From contig JAFLJU010000062.1 of the NCBI GenBank assembly GCA_022712835.1, positions 1 to 45,528 of the forward strand: 45,528 nucleotides of DNA, given 5' to 3'. The translations under genes and the position numbers were made by a program. The notes beneath the pieces were generated by a model that saw only the letters and a list, made by a program, of their open reading frames with translations, was not told where the DNA came from and did no database searches. This DNA comes from Desulfobacteraceae bacterium. Lineage in GTDB: Bacteria > Desulfobacterota > Desulfobacteria > Desulfobacterales > Desulfobacteraceae. The number at the start of each line of letters is the position of its first letter. Position 1 is the stretch's first letter. Below are positions 32,998 through 43,315 of the stretch, in pieces.

Positions 32998-35900
32998 TTA
33001 CTCGATTGAAAACAGAACTTTACTATTTGCGTCTTGTTCCTGCCCCAACTTTTCAGGATTAAAATCCCGGACAAAGAGTCCAGCCGGGTTAAGTTTTCCC
33101 GTTGACAGGAGATAGGCCCGGACATTTTCACCCCGACCCATGGCAAGTGTCTTTAGATCAACATCTGAAATCAAGATATTTGTCTGGAGCAATTTTTCCA
33201 TTTCAGCTATTTTGACGATTTTTTCTTTTCCGTCCTCTTCCCTGGGTTTGGGAAACGCTGCCTGTTCATAGACCCTGCGAATCGCTTCCTTTCTTTCTTC
33301 CGGCAGTAATTTAACATCCGCGGAGAGTTTTGCATCGGGTATAAAAGCGGTTGCGGTTCCTTTTGTAAGTAAATCGCCACCCTTTTCTGATTTTAAGAGA
33401 ATCTCATATCTGTTTTTTCGAAGAACCTCTGTGTCCCTGTTTCTGTCATAGGTTCCCTCAATGAAAAGTTTCAATTCTTTTTTCGTTACCAGGATATCAA
33501 CCAGCTGATCCAGTTTTTGAATTTGGTCATCGGCAATGATATCGCTGCCATACTCAAAATTGACAAACCCAAGCTCTTCTCCACCACCAAACATCCCCCC
33601 TAAAAATTTAAAGGGAGCGGTGATCACTTTTGTTATCAAATTTCCAAAAACCTCAAAAGCGGATGCGGCAAAACCAAATTCTGGATCATCTAAATCTCCC
33701 CCCATGGGCAGGTCCAAGTCAATTTGACCCTCTGAATTTTTTAACAGGGAGATGGCCAGGGGCACGGGAAGAGAGGTTGCATCTTTACTGTCAACCTTTT
33801 CACCAAGGGTCAACTGATCAAAAAGCAACCGGTTTTGTGATTCGAGTTTATTCCCCGTAATTTTATATTTCAAATCCAACAGCAATTTCCCTTTTTCAAT
33901 ATTGTACCCGATATATCTAGCGGTATATGGAGAAAACTTACTCAACTCAATCTCTTTAAAGGAAATATCCACATCAAAAAATTTTTCCGAAGCCAGGGGT
34001 CGGATACGGCCCACAATATCCAAAGGAGAGGACTGCCCATGTATCCCTTGAAGCACAAGGTTGGCCGGCTCGGTATTCTTTGAGGAAAGTTCTGTGATGC
34101 CCCCGCCAATCTCTTTCATATGGGCTGTAAAATTGGGCTGGGTCAAATAATCTGTAAAATGAACCTCCCCTCCCTGGAGGGTCACATTTTTGACATAAAT
34201 CTCAGGAAGGACTGGAAGGGCCAGAGGGGATTGCAAAGAGGCATCGGATTCAGAGCCCTGGGAAACTTCCATATCAGAATCATTGCTAAACACCTGTTTC
34301 AGGTTTAATTCTCCCTTGTCTGAAAGAATCACCCGGGAGTAAAAATCGGTGAGAGAGATCTCATCAATCGACACGTTTATCGGAAATAACGAGACCTCCA
34401 TGCCGGAAAGATAAAAAATATTGCATTTAAAAAAATCATTGGCAGTCTCTTTATCCACCGAAGCTAGATTGGTTATCCCCGCCTTTCCCTTAAATATAAT
34501 AGCCGGATCTTGTTTTTTATTTATATTAAAGTCCAGGTGACCGATGGCATGGGCCAAACCACTATTGATATGAATCTTGATTTTATCTGTAAAATAGGGT
34601 TCCAGGGATTTAATGTCCAATTTCGTGAAGGAAATGTCCAGTCCGGCTGAAAGCAAGGAGGGATTGACCTGTCCTGTAACCTTTATTTTTCCCGTTCTAT
34701 TCCATGCCATATCCATTTCAACACCGGCTGCTTTCTTGCCTGTTGTCTTAAGATTATTGGCATGGATACTGATATCGGACAGATCAATAGAAACCAACTC
34801 TTTTGTGGATGCATCCGAAAAAGCCAGTGAATAGCCATCCATGAGAAAGGATTCCAGAGTGATTTCCCAGGGGTCCTTTTGATTAACCGAGGCCGATAAA
34901 TCCGATGATGTTACACGCTTGTCACCAGGTATGGAGGACAATGGCTTTAAAGAGGCTGGGAGTGAAGACTCCTGATCCAAGGATTTTTGGGCCAACGGTT
35001 TTTTAGGCAGTAACATTAAATTTTTCACAAGGTTAATGGAGGCATCATCCCCACGTTTGAGAAGAATTTTTCCTTGACTTGTTTTGATTGTCCCCATGGA
35101 AAGACGCTGTTTTTCAAGATCAAACATGGAACCGGTTATGGTCAGTTCTGGGATGGCAATGGGGATTTCCTTGTTGGTGCGGTCCCACACTTTTAAATTT
35201 GAAAGACGCAACGCTTTATTATTTACCACGGCACTTAATTGTGTGGGTGTCCCGGATATTGAAAAACTTAAGTCCACATCCGCAAGCCCCTCCTGAATAT
35301 CAAAAGAGATCCGGTCCTCGTAATAGGGCGCATATTTGTGAAGATTAAATTTTCCAAGGGTCATGGCTCCCTCAAGGTTCCAGGGAAATGTTGAAAATTT
35401 TCCTTTAGAAAAAAAACTTTCAGCTGCTTCACTTTTCAAAGAGATGCTGTATTCACCTTGAATCGCTTTATCCGCCACAAGGTTTTTTATCTGAATTAAA
35501 ATGGGAGACGCAATTGTTTTAAAAGGTGTTTTAACGGCCTTATCTGTAAAGGTGAGACTGGCATCTGTTATTTCGCCCAAATCCAATTTCAATCTGAACC
35601 CCAACGCCAGGTTAGCATCCCCTGAATCCTTATCGTCATCCCCGGGGATATTTGCTTCCTGTTTTTCCGGAATGGCTATCCCCCCCGTCTTGTCGGAAGC
35701 TTTGGACAGGAACTTGATAAGGTTCACCTTTCCCCTATCATCCCTGGCCAGGTGAATCTTGGGGGACAAAACCTTGAGGTTGGCAATCGCAATTTGCTTA
35801 TCCCAAAGATCCGAGGGTGCAAGGGTAAGCTTTATTTGGGGAATGGCTAATAGAGGGGTATGGTCAGCCCCCTGGATATTGATATTGGATAGGTCCACAG

Positions 35901-36708
35901 CTCCCTTTAAAATCAAAGAGGGATTGGTATGGGAATAGGTTGCGTCAAGATCAAGGGAGGTTTCCAGGTGCTGCACCAAAATGGTTTTTGGCAGGGGCAG
36001 ATACCTAAGATAAGTTAAAAGATCAATGGTGCCTGTTTTAAGGGTTAAAAGGGTCTTTCGATCCGGGGTAAAGGGAAGCGTTTCAAGACCTATATTCATT
36101 TTGACCTTGTTCAATGAAAAATCAACCTGGGCCATCAGCTTAGTCTGGCGGTCCCCTTCCAGGGTACTCAAAAAGGGCAGGTTCAAGTTCAAGTTCTCAA
36201 TGTGGTGAACCACCTGTCTGATCTGATCTGAAAAATTAATATTTCCGTTCACAATTTTTGCATTGGAGATTTTAAGCCCAAAAATTTTGGGTTCCACCGG
36301 GGCGGTGTCAGGGGATTTTCCTTCCGATTGCAACAAATCAGAGATATTGAGGGTATTGTCTTTTTTTAATACCAGGTTTACACTAGGTGATGACATCTCA
36401 TATTGGGTGGCCACGGGAGTAAATGTGAACACAGACATGATGGAAAAATTGACAAACAGAGAACGGACCGATAGAAAATCTGTTCCGTTTTCCTCTTTTA
36501 TGGAAATCCCCTCGGCCAGAACGGTCAGTGCATAGGGATTGATTGACACAGACTCAATGGCCACACGTCTCCCCATAAAGTTACCCCACCGCTTGATGAG
36601 AATTTTTTCTCCTAGCCAGGGGGCCAGAAAAAATCCAACGATGGTATACAATGCCAGAAAAGCAACCAGAATATACAGAGCCCTTCTCATATGAATAGGA
36701 TTTATCAT
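32998..36708 (-). CDS. Very large DUF748/AsmA-like envelope protein
   Basis: A 1236-residue protein with one N-terminal membrane helix (about 8-30) and a long beta-rich periplasmic body. The repeats of the AsmA/DUF748 type recur, for example VKNVTLQGGEVHFTDYL and ISNAKIVNGNINFSDQI, each followed by a span on the theme 'contribution of one layer'. The C-terminus has the DUF748 end: DLDLPMGGDLDDPEFGF and the KELKLFIEGTYDRNRDTE region. AsmA-like proteins are thought to bridge the envelope and carry lipids to the outer membrane. It starts 5 bases after the TAXI-type gene stop and closes a three-gene unit with MltF. Lipid transport is family-based inference. Confidence 0.87.
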   Translation of the reverse strand: MINPIHMRRALYILVAFLALYTIVGFFLAPWLGEKILIKRWGNFMGRRVAIESVSINPYALTVLAEGISIKEENGTDFLSVRSLFVNFSIMSVFTFTPVATQYEMSSPSVNLVLKKDNTLNISDLLQSEGKSPDTAPVEPKIFGLKISNAKIVNGNINFSDQIRQVVHHIENLNLNLPFLSTLEGDRQTKLMAQVDFSLNKVKMNIGLETLPFTPDRKTLLTLKTGTIDLLTYLRYLPLPKTILVQHLETSLDLDATYSHTNPSLILKGAVDLSNINIQGADHTPLLAIPQIKLTLAPSDLWDKQIAIANLKVLSPKIHLARDDRGKVNLIKFLSKASDKTGGIAIPEKQEANIPGDDDKDSGDANLALGFRLKLDLGEITDASLTFTDKAVKTPFKTIASPILIQIKNLVADKAIQGEYSISLKSEAAESFFSKGKFSTFPWNLEGAMTLGKFNLHKYAPYYEDRISFDIQEGLADVDLSFSISGTPTQLSAVVNNKALRLSNLKVWDRTNKEIPIAIPELTITGSMFDLEKQRLSMGTIKTSQGKILLKRGDDASINLVKNLMLLPKKPLAQKSLDQESSLPASLKPLSSIPGDKRVTSSDLSASVNQKDPWEITLESFLMDGYSLAFSDASTKELVSIDLSDISIHANNLKTTGKKAAGVEMDMAWNRTGKIKVTGQVNPSLLSAGLDISFTKLDIKSLEPYFTDKIKIHINSGLAHAIGHLDFNINKKQDPAIIFKGKAGITNLASVDKETANDFFKCNIFYLSGMEVSLFPINVSIDEISLTDFYSRVILSDKGELNLKQVFSNDSDMEVSQGSESDASLQSPLALPVLPEIYVKNVTLQGGEVHFTDYLTQPNFTAHMKEIGGGITELSSKNTEPANLVLQGIHGQSSPLDIVGRIRPLASEKFFDVDISFKEIELSKFSPYTARYIGYNIEKGKLLLDLKYKITGNKLESQNRLLFDQLTLGEKVDSKDATSLPVPLAISLLKNSEGQIDLDLPMGGDLDDPEFGFAASAFEVFGNLITKVITAPFKFLGGMFGGGEELGFVNFEYGSDIIADDQIQKLDQLVDILVTKKELKLFIEGTYDRNRDTEVLRKNRYEILLKSEKGGDLLTKGTATAFIPDAKLSADVKLLPEERKEAIRRVYEQAAFPKPREEDGKEKIVKIAEMEKLLQTNILISDVDLKTLAMGRGENVRAYLLSTGKLNPAGLFVRDFNPEKLGQEQDANSKVLFSIE

Positions 36709-36713
36709 AAATT

Positions 36714-38057
36714 TTATTTCTTGGGTGATTCTAAGGTTTTTGAGTGTTCATCAGGTTTTTGAATGTTCATCAGGTTTTTGCGAAAAATGCCAATGTGCAT
36801 ACGCAAATTGAACAGACTTTCTGCATAGGGCTTAGGTACCTGGATATCAAGGGCCTTTTTTTCAAGGGCATCCATTTTAGCCATATAGTCGTCATGGATT
36901 TTAGGTGAACTCTGGGTATACAGGTCTGCGCCCAGTTCATCAAGATCAGAATACCAGCGATAAATCCTGGCGCGCATCCGCCACCGGTATATCCATGGCA
37001 TGATCTTGAAAAGAGGAAACATGATGGCAATGAAAGGCAAAATCATTATCTTCATTCTGCCAAGAAAGGTTGCCACCCAAAAAGGGAAATGGCGCCGGAG
37101 AAACGGAACCCGGTCCGTATAAAACCTGTTGGCATCTTCGCTCAACTCAAAGTCCAGGTATTTGGGAGACGGGAATTCTCCCTTTTTTTCCAATCCCCCC
37201 CCGGGACTGTGTACCCGCCTTGCTGTCTGTAACACAAGGTCAATCAAAGCAGGATGCAGATCGGACCGAACTGCCAATTGGGCGGTGGGAGCCAATAGCT
37301 GAATATTCCGTGCCGGAATATTTTCCACAAAATCAATGACCCCCTGGGGGATATCAATCACATTTAAAAAACTGTACCGCAATTTATAGGCCGCAGCCCT
37401 TTCAATCCCCATCAAGGAGACAGATTCCAACGCTAAAAGGTCCGAGATATAAGAGGCCTTGTGGGTTGAAACAAAAAACACCGCATCGATCTCATGCTTG
37501 AGCAACAAATTTGCTGAAATTCTGGATCCCTGGGAGATAAATTGGGTATTCTTTTGAGTAATACCGTTTAAATTTAACAAATCAGAGGCAAGAACCTTGG
37601 TTCCGCTCAAATCGTTTCCAATGGCGATGCGAAGTCCCTTCAAATCAGAAATCCGGGACGCCTTTACCCCTGACCTGTAAAAAACCCACAAGGGTTCGTA
37701 GTATAAACTGCCAATGGACAAGATGGTCTTTGAATCTGACAATCTTCCGATACCGCCCTGGATAAAGGCGATGTCAACACCACCTATCTCTTTTTCAAGT
37801 AATTTAAGATTTTCAAGGGACCCTTCGGTCTCACGCACTGTTAGCGTAATCCCATAATCTTCCAATAATTTTTTATACACCTTGCCATGGGTAAAATATG
37901 CCCCGCCAGGTTCCCCCGTTGCAATGGAAATATTTCTGGGAGGGCTTGGTTCAACAAATTGATAGGCGACAACAAATCCCCCGATGGTTATCAACACCGC
38001 TGGTAAAAAAAATAGAAATACCCCTTTGTAGGTGATGCGACCCATTTTTTTCACCAT
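36714..38057 (-). CDS. TAXI-family substrate-binding protein with a C-terminal membrane anchor
   Basis: A 447-residue protein. One N-terminal membrane helix (about 10-32) leads to a periplasmic TAXI-type binding domain (about 45-315; NISIATGEPGGAYFTHGKVY and DIAFIQGGIG). A further hydrophobic region follows (about 330-365; FWVATFLGRMKIMILPFIAI). Ordinary TAXI proteins deliver substrates to TRAP permeases, but none is encoded here and the double anchoring would hold it at the membrane. This form may be a sensor or scaffold. The ATG at 38057 follows AAGGAG by six bases; a TTG at 38078 is the alternative. A G8/C8 tract (37195-37202) lies within the gene. Confidence 0.82.
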   Translation of the reverse strand: MVKKMGRITYKGVFLFFLPAVLITIGGFVVAYQFVEPSPPRNISIATGEPGGAYFTHGKVYKKLLEDYGITLTVRETEGSLENLKLLEKEIGGVDIAFIQGGIGRLSDSKTILSIGSLYYEPLWVFYRSGVKASRISDLKGLRIAIGNDLSGTKVLASDLLNLNGITQKNTQFISQGSRISANLLLKHEIDAVFFVSTHKASYISDLLALESVSLMGIERAAAYKLRYSFLNVIDIPQGVIDFVENIPARNIQLLAPTAQLAVRSDLHPALIDLVLQTARRVHSPGGGLEKKGEFPSPKYLDFELSEDANRFYTDRVPFLRRHFPFWVATFLGRMKIMILPFIAIMFPLFKIMPWIYRWRMRARIYRWYSDLDELGADLYTQSSPKIHDDYMAKMDALEKKALDIQVPKPYAESLFNLRMHIGIFRKNLMNIQKPDEHSKTLESPKK

Positions 38058-38093
38058 CAGTGACTCCTTCTTCAACACACCTTTTTTCCTGAT

Positions 38094-39557
38094 TTACTTT
38101 TTTATTTCTGCCTTTGCTTTAAGCTGATCCATACCATAGGTATAGGCAATATAATATTTAAAGATATTACTCACATATTGAACGGTTTCCCGGCCGATTC
38201 TCTTGGCGGCCACCAATTCAACATTTTTAAACCAGATATTGGGATCCAGGTTTAAGGAGCTTGCCTCTTTGCGCAATTTTGAAATTTTGGCAGGGCCTGC
38301 ATTATAGGCAGCAAATGTCAACAACACCTGGTTTAACGGATCAATGCCGGGATTACTGAAATACCGATCGGCAATGAACCGAAGATATTTTGTTCCGGCA
38401 TGGATATTGGGGTCAATCTTATCAGTGCCCGAAATATTGACATTCTTGTCCAGAGCTGTTGTCGGTAATATCTGCATCACCCCAATGGCACCGACAGGAC
38501 TTCTCTTTCTCTGGTCAATGGTGGATTCCTGGTAGGCAAGGGCGGCCAACATCAGTGCATCAAAATCATACATTTTTCCATATTTTTGGAAAAACGGCCC
38601 AGCATCCTTAAACTTTGCTCTGTCACCTTCGGAAAGATTATTTTTAACATATTTCGTATTCTTGAGATAGCGGTTAAAAATCATATTCCCCATCAGGGTT
38701 CCTTTTTTGTTGGCCTTAACAAATCGATTTATGACCGTTTTTAATTCCGGACTATTTTTCCTAATGGCCCAGGCGATTCGGACATTCTCCCGAAATTTAA
38801 CTTCGGGATGAAGGCGGATATTCTCAAAAATCTGGACCCAGAATTTTCCCTTGTGGCTGTCGATCACCATCATGGAAATCAGTCCTGCATTCAGCATTTC
38901 CAAAAGATCTTCATCCTCAAGATTTTCATTGGCTTCAACTATTTTGATTTTTGATTTACCTGCAGAGGACAAGGCCTTGTTGACCCGGACAAGACTTTCA
39001 TAATAGCTGCTGGATTTTCTGACGTGAATCTTGTGACCGCTCAAATCAGAAACACATTTAAACAAAGGCGCACCGGGTCCGGTAACTAAAATTTCAGCAA
39101 CGCCTGTTCCCAGGGGATCAGAAAAATCCACCTGTTTGCTTCGGTCATTCGTGATGGTTAAATTGCCCACGGCAATATCCCCCAACCCTTCCACAAGACC
39201 CGGTATCAATCGATCCCTTGAGGTGGGGATAAAAACGGTATGAACTTTAACATGCCGGGTTTTCAACTCCGTGTTGACCATTCTTTCAAAAGCCGTGACC
39301 AGTTCATAACTGGCACCTTTCTGGGCTCCCTTATCAAAGAAGTAAAATGTTTTGCTATAGGGAACCAACACCCGGATGACGTTGTCCTTGACCATTTCAT
39401 TAAAATCGCCAGTCCATTTTTGGTTGATATGCTGACTGAGCGCAGCTTCAAACTTTTCCGCCCCAAGGGCCACTCCCTGGGATAAAACAATGATCATTCC
39501 AAGTTGCAGTCCTAAAAATACCCTCTTAAAAAGGGTTCTGTTTTTTTTCTCATCCAC
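38094..39557 (-). CDS. MltF-like membrane-bound lytic transglycosylase
   Basis: A 487-residue periplasmic enzyme with a signal peptide (cut near ALGAE, residue 33). A family-3 binding-protein module (about 55-300; ERMVNTELKTRHVKVHTVFI-type lobe, GLGDIAVGNLTITNDRS) is joined to an SLT lytic transglycosylase domain (about 320-475). The catalytic Glu is E344 in AYQESTID, followed by SPVGAIGVMQILP. It cleaves peptidoglycan to 1,6-anhydromuramyl products; in E. coli MltF the N-domain senses cell-wall peptides. It is the first gene of the unit with the TAXI-type protein (36 bases on) and DUF748. The GGAGATAT site precedes the start. The upstream gap 39558-39672 should carry the promoter. Confidence 0.9.
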   Translation of the reverse strand: MDEKKNRTLFKRVFLGLQLGMIIVLSQGVALGAEKFEAALSQHINQKWTGDFNEMVKDNVIRVLVPYSKTFYFFDKGAQKGASYELVTAFERMVNTELKTRHVKVHTVFIPTSRDRLIPGLVEGLGDIAVGNLTITNDRSKQVDFSDPLGTGVAEILVTGPGAPLFKCVSDLSGHKIHVRKSSSYYESLVRVNKALSSAGKSKIKIVEANENLEDEDLLEMLNAGLISMMVIDSHKGKFWVQIFENIRLHPEVKFRENVRIAWAIRKNSPELKTVINRFVKANKKGTLMGNMIFNRYLKNTKYVKNNLSEGDRAKFKDAGPFFQKYGKMYDFDALMLAALAYQESTIDQRKRSPVGAIGVMQILPTTALDKNVNISGTDKIDPNIHAGTKYLRFIADRYFSNPGIDPLNQVLLTFAAYNAGPAKISKLRKEASSLNLDPNIWFKNVELVAAKRIGRETVQYVSNIFKYYIAYTYGMDQLKAKAEIKK

Positions 39558-39672
39558 CTGAATATATCTCCTTTTTTTCCAACTAAGAACGCTGAAAGCA
39601 TTTTTTAGATTCTTTTAAATTCTTTTTATTGATGATCCAATATAATTGCAAGTGCCGGACAAGCCCCCCTCC

Positions 39673-41505
39673 TTAAATAATGCCGAACAGCGGGCCACCT
39701 CTTTGGGCCAAGGCTTTTACCCGCTCAATAGTAACCGGATCCGATTCCAGGGCAGGGGAATGGAAGGGTTTAATCCGGGCATCAATGATCAACGGTTCAC
39801 GGCACCCCCAATGTTTAAACAAAAACCCCTCATCAACCCCGTAAATATCATGGGAAGGATTGGATCGTAAAAAGGTGACCCATAAAAAATTGGAAAAGCT
39901 CTTTCTGGCAAACACAGCGTCATCCACCACCACAAACAAAGGAAGGGATTCAAGGCCAGATTGTGTCTCCAGATGTTTTCTTAACCGGTTCATCTCTTGA
40001 AGAGCTGATTCATAGGAGGAAAATTTGGGACCCTGGACCACCACCATACCCGGGGCCGCAAGCCCGGGATCGCAAAACCCCTGGGGAAGACAAAAATCTT
40101 TCACAAATTCAGTGGCAAGCCTTCTTTTTCTTGCGCCTGCCACCGCCACAACCAATTTGGAACCTGCATTAATTTGGGAGGTGGAATAATCCAGGGTGTC
40201 CATGGTGGTACGGGTCAAAAAATGAAGGTCCGATGACAGATCAACCCGCTCCAGTAGGTGAATAAAAAAGGCCATTTCATCATTCACATTAAGGGTTGGG
40301 TTGTCTTCATGGGCACAGATGAACAGATATTTAGCAAGGGAGAGCTGGCCGGTTCCCAAAATAGCATTGGCATGGGTCAACAATTCCCTGGGCCCCCTCT
40401 TCTCGTAGGGAAGATACCGCTCATGGGCCTTGGCCAATAACAAAGGATGTACCCCTGCATCATCCACGGCATTCACGGCGGTCACCCCGGGAAGGGTATC
40501 GGTGATGGCACTTCGGGTGATCTCGTGGATGAGCCTGCCAAAATTGGAATCCTCCTGGGGAGGGCGCCCCACCACGGTAAAGGGAAAGATGGCCCCGGGC
40601 CGATGCCAGACCGATACCACCTTTAAATAGGGATATTCATGTTCAAGGGAGTAATACCCCAAGTGATCCCCAAAGGGGCCTTCGGGTTTGGTCCGGTTGG
40701 GGACAATGAACCCGGTGATACAAAAATCGGCGTCATTGGAAATAAAGAACCCGTTTTTATCCGTATACCGAAAATTTCGACCCGCCAGGGCCCCGGCAAA
40801 AGCGATCTCGGGAACCCCTTCCGGTAAGGGCATAACCGCCGCCAGGGTGTGGGCCGGTGGACCGCCGATGAAAATCGACACTTTTAAGGGACGGTTTTGC
40901 TCCAGGGCTTTTTTATGGTGATTCCCTATCCCCCGGTGAAGCTGGTAATGAAGCCCTATTTCCCGGTTTGGGGCATACTCATTCCCGGACATCTGTATCC
41001 GGTACATGCCCAGATTTGATTTAAAGATGGAATCATTGTCCGGGTCCTTTGAAAAAACCTGGGGCAATAGAACAAATGCCCCCCCGTCCTTTGGCCAGCA
41101 TTTGATCATGGGCAATTGATCTATCTGGGTCGAATATTTCAACACCTTTGCATGGGGGCTTGAGATTGGCAGGGCATGAACCAATGCCTTTAATGCCCCG
41201 GGTATTTTCCCGGGTGATTTCAAAAACGCCCCGGGATCTGACCGCAGATCCACAAGGGACCGTACCTGGGCAAGTTGGGGCTCAAATATTTTCAAGGTTC
41301 TCTCATAGGTGCCAAACAGATTGGACAGGGCGGGAAACGAGGCATTTTTAACATGGGTGAACAGCAGGGCTGGCCCTTTTGCTTCATGGACCTGCCGGGT
41401 GATCTCTGCCATTTCAAGGTGGGGGTCCACCGGGGTTGATATCTGGATCAATTCCCCCTGTTTCTCAAGAAATTGGACGGTTTGTCTTAAACTTTTCATC
41501 TTCAT
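39673..41505 (-). CDS. UbiD-family decarboxylase, probably for menaquinone biosynthesis
   Basis: A 610-residue prenylated-FMN-dependent decarboxylase. The catalytic region TKPEGPFGDHLGYYSLEHEYPY-type motif (about 275-296, split here as PEGPFGDH and GYYSLEHEY) carries the Glu-Arg-Glu set. It is longer than E. coli UbiD (497). Members of about 600 residues are commonly assigned to the futalosine menaquinone pathway, which fits an anaerobe; other aromatic acids are possible substrates. It requires UbiX, not present in the window. Its ATG overlaps the stop of the flavin-fold gene by ATGA (41502-41505), so translation is coupled, and it closes the operon. Confidence 0.88.
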   Translation of the reverse strand: MKMKSLRQTVQFLEKQGELIQISTPVDPHLEMAEITRQVHEAKGPALLFTHVKNASFPALSNLFGTYERTLKIFEPQLAQVRSLVDLRSDPGAFLKSPGKIPGALKALVHALPISSPHAKVLKYSTQIDQLPMIKCWPKDGGAFVLLPQVFSKDPDNDSIFKSNLGMYRIQMSGNEYAPNREIGLHYQLHRGIGNHHKKALEQNRPLKVSIFIGGPPAHTLAAVMPLPEGVPEIAFAGALAGRNFRYTDKNGFFISNDADFCITGFIVPNRTKPEGPFGDHLGYYSLEHEYPYLKVVSVWHRPGAIFPFTVVGRPPQEDSNFGRLIHEITRSAITDTLPGVTAVNAVDDAGVHPLLLAKAHERYLPYEKRGPRELLTHANAILGTGQLSLAKYLFICAHEDNPTLNVNDEMAFFIHLLERVDLSSDLHFLTRTTMDTLDYSTSQINAGSKLVVAVAGARKRRLATEFVKDFCLPQGFCDPGLAAPGMVVVQGPKFSSYESALQEMNRLRKHLETQSGLESLPLFVVVDDAVFARKSFSNFLWVTFLRSNPSHDIYGVDEGFLFKHWGCREPLIIDARIKPFHSPALESDPVTIERVKALAQRGGPLFGII

Positions 41506-41987
41506 AATTCAATTTTTTCCCGGGAACCAAACCCCTTACGATTGTTCATATAATACACACACTCCGGTTCAAAAGAATAAAGGGTGGCATGGAATTTTGA
41601 AACAAAAAAATCCAATATGTCCGATCTATTCGATTTATCCGATATCCCTGGGGGGGGAGCGATTATCTTAAATCGGCTGCAATAGCGCTTTGCCACGGCA
41701 AGCGACCGGATATTCTTGGGTGATTTTTGGATGGTGCCGGACATCTGAATTCCCTCCAGATTTTTAAAATCAATATCATCCCTAAAAATAGAAGCGGCAC
41801 TTATGTGATTTTTCGCCATTTGAATATGCCGGGCCTTTGGGTTTGAAAAAAAATAAAACTGACCCTCTGAGAACAGGTAATACACCGGTGCCGACCAGGT
41901 GTCCTTAGCACTGCCCACGGCAATACTCATCACCTTTGAGATTTCAATGAGGTTGCGCCCGGGGCTAATTGGGTGTTTAGTTGGCAT
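41502..41987 (-). CDS. Pyridoxamine-phosphate-oxidase-fold (flavin-binding) small protein
   Basis: About 161 residues with a split-barrel flavin/F420-binding fold: TWSAPVYYLFSEGQFYFFSNPKARHIQM is characteristic in composition (shown here only as APVYYLF and KARHIQM). The start at 41987 (MPTKHP) overlaps the M48 stop by 11 bases; a 42017 start would add ten residues. These proteins are usually FMN-binding reductases or oxidases of unknown substrate. It sits before a decarboxylase needing a modified FMN, which makes a flavin-handling role worth testing. A run of eight C on the coding strand (41650-41657) encodes Ala-Pro-Pro-Pro and could cause slippage. Confidence 0.7.
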   Translation of the reverse strand: MPTKHPISPGRNLIEISKVMSIAVGSAKDTWSAPVYYLFSEGQFYFFSNPKARHIQMAKNHISAASIFRDDIDFKNLEGIQMSGTIQKSPKNIRSLAVAKRYCSRFKIIAPPPGISDKSNRSDILDFFVSKFHATLYSFEPECVYYMNNRKGFGSREKIEL

Positions 41988-43314
41988 AACCCCACGCCTT
42001 AAGCCGCTGGTAGGCATGCTTAGAAAACTTATTGGACTGATAATTAATCTGTTTTAAATAATTCACATAATTATCAGCCGCCTCCTGCTTTTGGCCGCTG
42101 TTATCAAGGGAATAGCCCTTGTAAAATGTCAATTGAGGATTTCCAGGTAAGAGCTCATCACATCGTTTAAAATCCCCATAGGCCTGACTGGGTTTCTTCT
42201 CTGCCAGATTGGAAAGCCCGGCAATATAATAGCCCTGGGATTCAGTGGGGTATAAGCTTTTGGCAAGGTTGGCATAGGATAGGGCCTGGGAAGATTTTTT
42301 CTGGATCAGCATACATTTGGCCATGAGTACATGGGCCGTATAATCGTGTTTTGCCTGATGGATAGCTGATTTAAATGCCTCCTGCGCATTGTCATATTCC
42401 TCTTTGCCTAAATATTTCTCCCCCTCCTGCATTTTCAGGATAGCCCCTTTTTTTTGTCGCAGGGAAGCTGTTTTATCCATGTATCGTTCCCGGTTCAAGG
42501 CAAGTGAATGGGTTTTTCCATATTGGGTGTTGTCCCGCTCAAGGGCCGCCTGTAATCGCTTAGAACTCATGGGATGGGTGGCAAAAAGCATCTGGGAGGA
42601 GGAAGGATTGGCCTTGTTCAGAGAATTGAGCATCTCCATCAGCCCCACAAATCCCTTGGAAGAATACCCGGCCTTGACCATGTATTCCTGCCCCAGGCGA
42701 TCGGCTTCCCGTTCATTTTCTCGGCTGTAGCTGGACAAAAACAACCCCTGACCCAGGGATCCCAATTGCTTGGTTAATTGCCCCATTCCTACCCCCTGGG
42801 TACTGGCCAATACGGACAATCCGCCCACCAGTATGGAAGAAAGCTGATTTTTAGCGGCCTGTTCTGCGGAATGCCGGGCATTGACATGGCCCAGCTCATG
42901 GCCCAAAAGTGCGGCAAGCTGCGCCTCATTGTCCAGATCAAGCAAAATCCCCCGGGTCACGGCAATGGAGCCTCCGGGAAAGGCATAGGCATTGACATAG
43001 GTGGCATTGACACATTGAAAATTATAGGGCATGTCCGAACGGTGCACATGGGCAAGCATTCCCGTACCAACTTCTCCGATATATTGGTTTAAGGATGCAT
43101 CCTGGGTCACCCCGTAATCCGATGAAAACTGAAAGGACGATTGGCGTTTGTCGATACCGATTTCCTGGTCCCGGGACATCATCATGAGTTGATTTCTTCC
43201 GGTCACAGGGTCCACGGCACACCCGGTCAAAAAGGGAAGAGTTGCAAAAGCGCCATAGGTCATGGCAGAATATTTTAAAAAATCCCTACGGGAAACTATT
43301 CGGGGTTGATTCAT
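41977..43314 (-). CDS. M48-family metalloprotease lipoprotein with TPR repeats (BepA-like)
   Basis: A 445-residue envelope protease. The N-terminus has a twin-arginine motif (SRRDFLK, about 8-14) followed by a lipobox (FLTGC, Cys about 32), so it may be exported folded by Tat and then lipidated. The zinc site is HELGH (H139-H143) with the third ligand in ENEREADRLG (about 205). TPR repeats occupy about 300-440. BepA-type proteases degrade or assist misassembled outer-membrane proteins such as LptD. The gene starts one base after the histidine-kinase stop and overlaps the next gene. The conserved start MNQPRIVSRRDF fits. Confidence 0.9.
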   Translation of the reverse strand: MNQPRIVSRRDFLKYSAMTYGAFATLPFLTGCAVDPVTGRNQLMMMSRDQEIGIDKRQSSFQFSSDYGVTQDASLNQYIGEVGTGMLAHVHRSDMPYNFQCVNATYVNAYAFPGGSIAVTRGILLDLDNEAQLAALLGHELGHVNARHSAEQAAKNQLSSILVGGLSVLASTQGVGMGQLTKQLGSLGQGLFLSSYSRENEREADRLGQEYMVKAGYSSKGFVGLMEMLNSLNKANPSSSQMLFATHPMSSKRLQAALERDNTQYGKTHSLALNRERYMDKTASLRQKKGAILKMQEGEKYLGKEEYDNAQEAFKSAIHQAKHDYTAHVLMAKCMLIQKKSSQALSYANLAKSLYPTESQGYYIAGLSNLAEKKPSQAYGDFKRCDELLPGNPQLTFYKGYSLDNSGQKQEAADNYVNYLKQINYQSNKFSKHAYQRLKAWGYAN

Positions 43315-43315
43315 T

